A stretch of 12,668 nucleotides of DNA, from assembly GCA_031257695.1 (NCBI GenBank), contig JAIROB010000184.1, positions 1 through 12,668 on the forward strand, written 5' to 3'. The notes beneath the pieces were generated by a model that was not told the DNA's origin, ran no database searches, and saw only the letters and a program-made list of their open reading frames with translations. The position numbers and the translations under genes were made by a program. Positions 6,512-12,668 of this stretch are shown here, in pieces. Each line of letters starts with the position of its first letter. The first letter of the stretch is position 1. This DNA comes from Treponema sp. GTDB taxonomy: Bacteria; Spirochaetota; Spirochaetia; Treponematales; Breznakiellaceae.

Positions 6512-8710
6512 ATGAAACTTGGAAATAAGCTCGTCATTATGATTCTTTCCCTTATCCTTTCGGGAACAGGCGTTCTTTTGGGGACTATCTTGTACAGTTC
6601 CCGGAAACAGATTACCCTGCTGACCGAGAGCGAGTTGAAGAATATAGCCCGCAATGAGGCCAGCCAGCTTGGATTATGGCTGGAATCCAATTTTTCCATG
6701 GCCCGCTCCCTGGCGCAGTCCATGGAAGCCTATGAGAGCGTCCCGGCCGAGGAAAGGCGGTTCTTTTACAACCTCCTGCTTGAACAACTGGCCGGTAAAA
6801 ACCCGGAACTAACCGCCGCCTGGACATGCTGGGAACCAAATGCCCTGGACGGCCTGGACGACAGGTATGCCAATACTCCGGGGACGGATAGGACGGGCAG
6901 GTTTATTTCCTACTGGTCCCGAACCGCGGAGGGAGCCAAACTGAGCGCCATAGACGAATATACAGTCAGCGGCCCCGGCGATTTTTACCTCCTTCCCCTG
7001 CAGACCGGAAATGAAACCGTGGTGGAACCTTATTTTTATACCATCAACGGAACCGCCACGCTGATTACCTCCCTGTCGGTCCCGATAAAAAAGAACGGCA
7101 GGACCATCGGCGTCGCGGGGGTCGATATTTCGCTGGACAACATTCAGGACAACCTCAAGGCGATCAAGCTCTACGAAGGCGGTATCGTGGCGGTCTATAG
7201 CAACGGGGGGATTGTTTCGGGCCATTCTGATTATTCCCGAATAGGAAAAGCCATGAGCGTTACCGAGGCGGATACGGCGGGGGACAGACTGCCGGACTTG
7301 ATACGCTCCGTACAATCGGGCGCCTCCTTGGCGTTCTCGGCCACCGTCGAGGCGGGCGGCGCTGAAACCCGGTACGATATGTTCTCTACCCCCCTTGCCA
7401 TAGGAAGAACCGCGACCCCCTGGGCTCTGACGATAGGGATACCCTACGATGTGATCAACGAGCCGGTTTTCAGGATGCTGCGGCTGAGTATCATCATAAG
7501 CGCGGCGATGCTCCTGATCGTAGGCGCCGCGGCGTTTGTCATTGCCCGTTCCATCAGCAATCCCCTTAAATACGTGATGAAGATCTTTACCGCCGTCGGG
7601 GAAGGGGATTTTACCCGGAAGCTGGATATACATCGCAAAGATGAAATCGGGGATATGGCCGTGGTCTTTAACGGGACCCTGGACAATATCAAAAATCTTG
7701 TGACGACCATCAAGAATCAGTCCATCACGCTTTTCGATATAGGGAACGAACTCGCCAGCAACATGACCGAAACTGCCGCCGCGATCAACCAGATCACCGC
7801 CAACATCCAGAGCATCAAAGGCAGGGTTATCAACCAGTCCGCTTCGGTGTCCGAAACCAACGCCACCATGGAGCAGATCACCCTCAACATCGACGCGCTG
7901 AACGCCCATGTGGACAATCAAAGCGCCAGCGTTTCCCAGTCCTCATCGGCCATTGAGGAGATGATCGCCAATGTCCAGTCCGTCACCCACACCCTGGTAC
8001 AGAACGCCGTCAACGTTAAAGGGTTGATAGAAGCCTCCGAAGTGGGCCGTTCCGGCCTCCAGGAAGTGGCGGAGGATATCCAGGTTATTTCCCGGGAATC
8101 CGAGGGGCTTTCGGAGATCAACGCGGTGATGGAAAACATCGCCAGCCAGACGAATCTTTTGTCCATGAACGCGGCGATTGAGGCGGCCCATGCAGGGGAA
8201 GCGGGGAAGGGTTTTGCCGTGGTGGCGGATGAGATCCGTAAACTGGCGGAAAATTCCGGGGAGCAGTCCAAAACCATTTCCGCGGTGCTCACGAAGATCA
8301 AGGATTCCATCGACAAAATAACCAAGTCCACCGAAAGCGTGCTCAACAAGTTTGAAGCCATAGACAACGGGGTCAGGACCGTATCGGAGCAGGAAGAAAA
8401 CATCCGCAACGCCATGGAAGAACAGGGCGAGGGAGGCAAGCAGATTCTGGAGGCCATAGGGCAGTTGAACGATCTGACCCAAAAGGTCAAAAGCGGTTCC
8501 GAGGAGATGCTTGAGGGCAGCAAACAGGTCATTCAGGAAAGCAAGAACCTGGAAGCGGCCACCCAGGAGATAAGCAACGGGATTAACGAGATGGCCTCAG
8601 GCGCGGATCAGATAAACGTGGCAGTAACCCGGGTGAATACCATCAGCGGTGAAAATAAATCAAGCATCGACGTGCTGGTTAAGGAAGTATCGAATTTCAA
8701 AGTGGACTAG
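6512..8710 (+). CDS. Methyl-accepting chemotaxis protein, dCache sensor (receptor 2)
   Basis: This 732-aa chemoreceptor is a tandem paralogue of receptor 1. It has membrane helix 1 at ~7-29, a dCache-type periplasmic domain at ~38-310, helix 2 at ~324-346, HAMP at ~347-397 and a signalling domain to the end. The hairpin tip at ~535-590 is identical to receptor 1 over more than 50 residues, and the C-terminus ends FKVD. The sensor domain shares only the general layout with receptor 1, for example VAGVDI at 201-206 against VGVDI, so it should bind a different, unknown ligand. The SYWSRTAEG segment (133-141) replaces [11 protein letters not shown] shared tip implies both join the same CheA/CheW arrays and the same methylation system; none of those genes is in the window. 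Start: ATG with GAGG six bases upstream, opening [10 protein letters not shown] like receptor 1's [10 protein letters not shown]. Its stop lies 37 bases from the convergent secA stop. Confidence 0.93.
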   Translation: MKLGNKLVIMILSLILSGTGVLLGTILYSSRKQITLLTESELKNIARNEASQLGLWLESNFSMARSLAQSMEAYESVPAEERRFFYNLLLEQLAGKNPELTAAWTCWEPNALDGLDDRYANTPGTDRTGRFISYWSRTAEGAKLSAIDEYTVSGPGDFYLLPLQTGNETVVEPYFYTINGTATLITSLSVPIKKNGRTIGVAGVDISLDNIQDNLKAIKLYEGGIVAVYSNGGIVSGHSDYSRIGKAMSVTEADTAGDRLPDLIRSVQSGASLAFSATVEAGGAETRYDMFSTPLAIGRTATPWALTIGIPYDVINEPVFRMLRLSIIISAAMLLIVGAAAFVIARSISNPLKYVMKIFTAVGEGDFTRKLDIHRKDEIGDMAVVFNGTLDNIKNLVTTIKNQSITLFDIGNELASNMTETAAAINQITANIQSIKGRVINQSASVSETNATMEQITLNIDALNAHVDNQSASVSQSSSAIEEMIANVQSVTHTLVQNAVNVKGLIEASEVGRSGLQEVAEDIQVISRESEGLSEINAVMENIASQTNLLSMNAAIEAAHAGEAGKGFAVVADEIRKLAENSGEQSKTISAVLTKIKDSIDKITKSTESVLNKFEAIDNGVRTVSEQEENIRNAMEEQGEGGKQILEAIGQLNDLTQKVKSGSEEMLEGSKQVIQESKNLEAATQEISNGINEMASGADQINVAVTRVNTISGENKSSIDVLVKEVSNFKVD
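7721..8710 (+). repeat. Long direct repeat, copy 2 (receptor signalling domain)
   Basis: Partner of the copy at 5381-6370. The intervening unit is 2340 bp, so recombination between copies would remove or duplicate exactly one receptor, leaving a hybrid with one sensor domain. Confidence 0.85.
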
Positions 8711-8718
8711 GGAGCGTT

Positions 8719-8745
8719 CCGCATGGCCTGTTCAGAGCCCTGCGG
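8719..8745. terminator. Weak hairpin between convergent receptor 2 and secA
   Basis: CCGCA (8719-8723) pairs with TGCGG (8741-8745), and GGC (8725-8727) pairs with GCC (8737-8739) around a 9-base loop with one mismatch. It sits in the 37-bp gap between the two stop codons and could end transcription from both sides. No T-run follows on either strand, so this is a weak candidate and the only one seen. Confidence 0.25.
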
Positions 8746-8747
8746 GG

Positions 8748-11537
8748 TTACCGGCCATGGCAGAACTTGTACTTCTTGCCGCTTCCGCAGGGGCAGGGGT
8801 CGTTGCGGCCCACCTTGGGAACCGACCGCACCACCGTTGCCGCTTCCGGTCGGGAACGCGCCGAGGGCCCGGCTTGACGGTCCAGGCCTGCCTGGCGGAT
8901 CTGAGCGGGGGCGCCGCTGTCTGAGGCAAAGGCGCCGATGCTGCCGTGGCTTGCGGATTGTGCCGCGCCCGAAGTTCTGCGGTCCGTCGTGCGATCTCCC
9001 ACGGCCATGATGCGGACCAGATGGACCCGGGATGCGATCTCCTCGCGGATACTGTCGAGCATGGTTTCAAAGATCTGGAACCCCTCTATTTTATATTCCG
9101 TCAGGGGGTTCTTCTGGGCATAGCCCCGGAGGTACACCGCTTCCCGCAGGCCCTCCATGTTTTCCAGGTGGTCCAGCCACTTCCGGTCTATCATCTGAAG
9201 GTACTGCTGACGGATAAACTGGTTTATCCCCGCTTCCCCGACCAGAGTTTCCTTGCCGGTAATATCCTGTTGCAGATCCGGCGCTATCGCCGCGCCGAGG
9301 GCTTCCGGGGTCAGGGCTTCTTTGGACGCTCCGTCAATGTGGAGGATGTAGCCGAATTTTTCCTTAAGGTAATCCGCCAGCTCCTTCATCGCCGCCCCCT
9401 GGTCATGCCGCTGGGCGGTTTGATACCGTTCCAGGGCGGATTTGACCATGTCGCCGGTGGCTTCGTTTACCCGGTTTCGCAGGTTCGTGTCCCGGAGTAT
9501 CGCGTCCCGCTGATCGTAGATGAAGGTTCGCTGCTGGTTCAGCACGTCGTCATACTCAAGGAGGTGTTTGCGGATCTCAAAGTTCCGCTCCTCTACCTTT
9601 TTCTGGGCCTTTTCGATGCTCTTGTTGAGCCAGGGGTGATAAATCGGCTCACCGGGCTCCATGCCTATCTTGGACATGAGGTTCTTGATGTTGTCCCCGC
9701 CGAAGAGCCGCATCAGATCGTCATCCATGGAAATGAAGAACTTCGACATCCCCGGATCCCCCTGCCGGCCGGAACGGCCCCGGAGCTGGTTGTCGATGCG
9801 GCGGCTCTCGTGGCGCTCGGTGCCGATCACGTAGAGGCCCCCCAGGGCTTTGACTTCCTCGTAGTCCTTCTTCCAGTTTTCGTATTCCTCCCGGTACACC
9901 GCGGCGTACCTTTCCGGCTCCAGGACCGCGGCGTCGGATCCAGCGCGTTTGCGGGCGCGGTGTTCCGGGCTGCCCCCCAGCTTGATGTCCGTGCCCCGGC
10001 CCGCCATGTTGGTGGCTATGGTCACCGCGCCCTTGGCCCCCGCTTCGGCGATGATGGCCGCTTCCCGGGCGTGGTTCTTGGCGTTCAACACCTCGTGGCG
10101 CACCCCCTGGCGGGTCAGCAGCCCCGAAAGCATCTCCGACTTCTCGATGGACACGGTGCCCACCAGCATGGGCTGGCCCCTCTGGTGCGCCTCGGCAATT
10201 TCGTTGCAGAGCGCGGCGAATTTTTCGTTCTCGTTCAGGTACACCACATCGTCTTCGTCTTTGCGGGTTACCGGGAGGTTGGTAGGGATCACCACCACGT
10301 CCAGGTTGTAAATTTTGGCGAATTCCACCGCTTCGGTGTCCGCGGTGCCGGTCATACCGGATATTTTTTTATACAACCTAAAGTAATTTTGGAAGGTGAT
10401 GGTAGCCAGGGTGCGGTTCCGCTGGGCTATTTTGATCCGCTCCTTGGCTTCTATGGCCTGGTGGAGGCCGTCGGAATAGCGGCGGCCGTGGAGTATGCGG
10501 CCGGTGAACTCGTCCACAATCTGCACCTGGCCGTCCTGGACCACATAATCCACATCGATATGGAAGAGTTTATGGGCCCGCAGCGCCTGGGTAAAGTAGT
10601 GGAGGTATTCAAAGTTTTCCTCGTCCACAATGGAGCCCTTGATCAGGTTCCGCTTCTGGAGCAGCTCCTCAATCTTGGCCATCCCCGGGTTGGAAAAGGA
10701 AATGCTTTTATTTTTTTCGTTCAGTTTATAGTCCCCCACAAGCTCCTCGCCCTGGGTTTCGTCGGGATATTCGCCGTTTTCCTTTTTTTTCACCTCCTCC
10801 AGGGAGCCCAGGAGCTTGTCCACCTCGGCGTACTTGAAGGTGTCGTCCTCCGCGGCGCCGGAGATGATCAGCGGGGTCCGGGCTTCGTCGATGAGGATGG
10901 AGTCGATTTCGTCCACCACGCAAAAATTATGGCCCCGCTGGACTCGGCCCGCCATGTCCCAGTGCATATTGTCCCGGAGGTAGTCAAAGCCGAATTCGTT
11001 GTTGGTCCCGTAGGTAATATCGCAGAGGTAGTTCAGCTTCCGCCGCTGGTTGTCCATGTCCGAAAGTATGGTCCCCACGGTGATCCCCAGGTAGTTGAAC
11101 ACCGGCCGCATCCAATCCGCGTCCCGCTGCGCCAGGTAGTCGTTCACCGTGACCACGTGGACCCCCTTGCCCGAAAGAGCGTTGAGGTAGGCCGCGGCGA
11201 CGCTCATCAGGGTTTTGCCCTCCCCGGTTTTCATTTCCACGATCTTTCCCTGGTGGAGCACGATGGAGCCGAGAACCTGGACATCGTAGGGCCGTTCCCC
11301 CAGGTTCCGCCGGGCCGCTTCCCGGGCCAGGGCAAAGGCTTCCGGGAGCAGGGCATCCAGGGACTCGCCGCCGGCGTGCCGTTCCTTGAACAGGGCGGTC
11401 ATTTTGGGGTATTCCTCTGCGGGCAGAGCCGCTGCCCAGGCTTCTTTTTCGTTTACCGCGTGCAATATGGGCAGCAGCGCCTTTAAATCCCGTTCGTGCT
11501 GGGAGCCGAACAGGGCTTTGACCAGTTTATCAAACAT
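8748..11537 (-). CDS. secA: Protein translocase ATPase SecA
   Basis: SecA is the cytoplasmic and membrane-associated motor that pushes preproteins through SecYEG using ATP. The 929-aa product is complete. NBD1 has Walker A TGEGKT (104-109) and Walker B VVDE (207-210), with [17 protein letters not shown] next to it. The preprotein crosslinking region begins at ~225. NBD2 has [10 protein letters not shown] (509-518) and the [17 protein letters not shown] block (~580-596). The helical scaffold and wing domains follow to ~845. A low-complexity linker (~846-905) leads to the zinc-binding SEC-C tail with Cys915, Cys917, Cys926 and His927, also used for SecB or phospholipid contacts. Start: ATG 11537 gives [12 protein letters not shown], as in other SecA proteins. 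The open frame extends to 11699, but that part has no family similarity and overlaps the neighbouring gene. There is no Shine-Dalgarno sequence, and the best promoter would start the transcript at the ATG itself. It is convergent to the chemoreceptors and shares no operon with them. Confidence 0.97.
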   Translation of the reverse strand: MFDKLVKALFGSQHERDLKALLPILHAVNEKEAWAAALPAEEYPKMTALFKERHAGGESLDALLPEAFALAREAARRNLGERPYDVQVLGSIVLHQGKIVEMKTGEGKTLMSVAAAYLNALSGKGVHVVTVNDYLAQRDADWMRPVFNYLGITVGTILSDMDNQRRKLNYLCDITYGTNNEFGFDYLRDNMHWDMAGRVQRGHNFCVVDEIDSILIDEARTPLIISGAAEDDTFKYAEVDKLLGSLEEVKKKENGEYPDETQGEELVGDYKLNEKNKSISFSNPGMAKIEELLQKRNLIKGSIVDEENFEYLHYFTQALRAHKLFHIDVDYVVQDGQVQIVDEFTGRILHGRRYSDGLHQAIEAKERIKIAQRNRTLATITFQNYFRLYKKISGMTGTADTEAVEFAKIYNLDVVVIPTNLPVTRKDEDDVVYLNENEKFAALCNEIAEAHQRGQPMLVGTVSIEKSEMLSGLLTRQGVRHEVLNAKNHAREAAIIAEAGAKGAVTIATNMAGRGTDIKLGGSPEHRARKRAGSDAAVLEPERYAAVYREEYENWKKDYEEVKALGGLYVIGTERHESRRIDNQLRGRSGRQGDPGMSKFFISMDDDLMRLFGGDNIKNLMSKIGMEPGEPIYHPWLNKSIEKAQKKVEERNFEIRKHLLEYDDVLNQQRTFIYDQRDAILRDTNLRNRVNEATGDMVKSALERYQTAQRHDQGAAMKELADYLKEKFGYILHIDGASKEALTPEALGAAIAPDLQQDITGKETLVGEAGINQFIRQQYLQMIDRKWLDHLENMEGLREAVYLRGYAQKNPLTEYKIEGFQIFETMLDSIREEIASRVHLVRIMAVGDRTTDRRTSGAAQSASHGSIGAFASDSGAPAQIRQAGLDRQAGPSARSRPEAATVVRSVPKVGRNDPCPCGSGKKYKFCHGR

Positions 11538-11543
11538 ACCGGC

Positions 11544-11573
11544 AGTATAGCGCTTTAGCGGGTCTTTTGCCAA
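11544..11573 (-). promoter_or_regulatory. Promoter of secA, placing the transcript start at the ATG
   Basis: On the minus strand TTGGCA (11573 to 11568) and TATACT (11549 to 11544) are 18 bases apart. Seven bases after the -10 box is 11537, the A of the secA ATG. This predicts a leaderless or nearly leaderless mRNA and fits the absence of a Shine-Dalgarno sequence. Other promoters farther upstream in the 11538-11673 gap are possible but none is as good. Confidence 0.5.
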
Positions 11574-11673
11574 TAACGCGCCCCCTGTGGGCCGGACCTT
11601 CCCCCGCTCAAACAGGATCGTAACAGGAACCGTATAGAATGCAGCGCCGGGCGGATCATTGAAAGGCCGGGGA

Positions 11674-12311
11674 TCATTCAGATATTCCTGTTTCTTCATC
11701 CAAAATACGGGTAAGTTTTTTCAGATAGAACATACCGACCGAACTCGGATTGGCCTCAAGATAGTTATTGAGTTTTTCCTGTACCGTCCCGTTTGCTTCC
11801 GCTCCAGGCCCCTTTGCCGCGAGGAAATGGAGTATTTCACTCCGGCGGCGGTAATCTTCCCTCCAATCACGAGTGCCTGTGACATCTATTTGTATAAAGA
11901 ACTGAAAGCACAACAATGAGCCGGCCAGGATACATAAGGATCTGGTTATTTTGCCTGGCTTCATACAGTCTAGGCCCTCAGCCACGACAAAAACGATTAC
12001 CGGATAAAAGGGGAGCATTTCCCTTGACAGGGGATATCCGCGACCTAGTAAAATATTGCTGATTAAGGAGACGCTGATAAAAATGATGTATATCCATCCG
12101 TAATCGTTTTTTCCCTTTGTTTTTATCAACAAATAGGTCAAGATACCTATAAAGACGACAAACAGGGTTATCGTCAAGAAAGAAATTGACATTGAAAAAG
12201 AACTAAAAACCGCTGTAACAATACTGTCAAAAAAACTCCGGGTTACCGCTATGGGCTTTCCGGGCATAGTTGGCCTGCTTACAAAAACAAGATAGAGGGC
12301 AACAAAAAAAA
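11674..12311 (-). pseudogene. Downstream half of a frameshifted polytopic membrane protein
   Basis: The frame is open from 12351 to the stop at 11674-11676. Read from the T8 run on, it gives a sequence beginning FVALYLVFVSRP, and an internal ATG lies at 12267. At least four hydrophobic helices follow (e.g. LTITLFVVFIGILTYLLI and WIYIIFISVSLISNILL), then GRGYPLSREMLPFYPVIVFVVAEG and a soluble C-terminal tail of ~75 residues rich in Arg/Glu. The pattern of many helices with a short GRGYPLSRE loop resembles GT39/RgtA-type lipid-linked glycosyltransferases, but that is only a loose likeness. It continues the frame of the fragment at 12279-12668 after a one-base shift, so the two are most likely one broken gene or a sequencing error. 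GC content is clearly lower than in secA, which suggests transfer. It ends 137 bases upstream of the secA start. Confidence 0.65.
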
Positions 12312-12668
12312 TACCAGGAAATAGGGCAGATTTGACAGCCTGATAAGGTTTTTACGATATTTGACCATAATAACCATCAATATGCAAAAAACGGTATACA
12401 GGGCGATTCCGTTAGCCAGGACACCGAGGCTGCACCAAATCATAAAACAGCGGAAAAGATGTTTATTGGCAACCTCATCCTTCCATTTGTCAAAAACACA
12501 CAATGCCGCAGCCATACAAGCGGCGGCCATGCCGTAACCCCGCGCAAGACCGGAAAACTCATTAAGGTAATAATTTGCTATAAACAGGATAAAAACCAGA
12601 CAGGGATGTTTTTTTTCTTTCGCAGTACGGTAGGCAAAAAAAATATAGATGCCATAAAAAACCAGGCT
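12279..12668 (-). pseudogene. Upstream part of the same membrane protein, running off the right edge
   Basis: The minus-strand frame is open without a stop from the right edge (12668) to TAA at 12279-12281, 129 codons. The 5' end of the gene is outside the window. Residues include FYGIYIFFAYRTAKEKK, a helix LVFILFIANYYL, then NEFSGLARGYGMAAACMAAALCVF and further helices, which is typical of a polytopic inner-membrane protein. The first ATG inside (12530) is in the middle of this sequence, so it is not the real start. Just before the stop the frame crosses eight T's (12304-12311). One extra T there would join it to the downstream half as LVFFFVALYLVFVSRP. Regional GC is about 37-38% in the 60-base lines I counted (12301-12360 and 12541-12600). 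Confidence 0.65.

Noticed and set aside
8946..11486. Very long (846-codon) plus-strand open frame opposite secA
   Set aside because: It is fully antisense to a secure secA gene. The GC-rich codon pattern of secA keeps the opposite frame open, and the translation shows no domain and no start signal.
11538..11699. In-frame N-terminal extension of SecA (54 codons)
   Set aside because: SecA proteins begin at [16 protein letters not shown] sequence. The extension has no similarity, overlaps the neighbouring gene and crosses the predicted promoter.

Overview
The window looks like a bacterial chromosome segment, probably from a spirochaete related to the termite-gut treponemes. This is an inference. 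It rests on the SecA type (starting [12 protein letters not shown]), two methyl-accepting chemotaxis proteins ending in FKV(E/D), and a GC-rich coding style. No rRNA, CRISPR array, transposase or phage gene is visible.

Layout. Bases 1-123 hold a possible gene start running off the left edge on the minus strand, a tandem 12-bp repeat and two hairpins. A minus-strand tRNA-Lys(UUU) follows (124-196). Divergent from it, with its own promoter, is a plus-strand gene for a DraRnl-type (Rnl5 family) RNA ligase (466-1470). A second promoter and a structured leader precede a large membrane protein (1636-4044). Its N-terminal domain resembles a metal-free M28 aminopeptidase fold, and its last ~95 codons run through a hairpin-rich, repeat-like insertion. 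Two tandem chemoreceptor genes come next (4166-6370 and 6512-8710). They have different dCache sensor domains but nearly the same cytoplasmic signalling domain, and a terminator and separate promoter lie between them. Convergent to them is secA on the minus strand (8748-11537). Its best promoter places the transcript start exactly on the ATG, so the mRNA may be leaderless. The right end (11674-12668) is AT-richer and carries the broken 3' part of a polytopic membrane protein on the minus strand, split by a frameshift near a T8 run.

How the genes work together. This is mostly a housekeeping and chemotaxis region, not one operon. The receptors should feed a CheA/CheW array encoded elsewhere, and SecA drives general protein export, including the receptors' neighbours with signal sequences. 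The RNA ligase is the most unusual enzyme, and its position beside tRNA-Lys is suggestive but unproven. I see no complete new multi-gene system. The best leads are the degenerate M28-like membrane protein with its acquired tail, the predicted leaderless secA, and the RNA ligase/tRNA-Lys pair.
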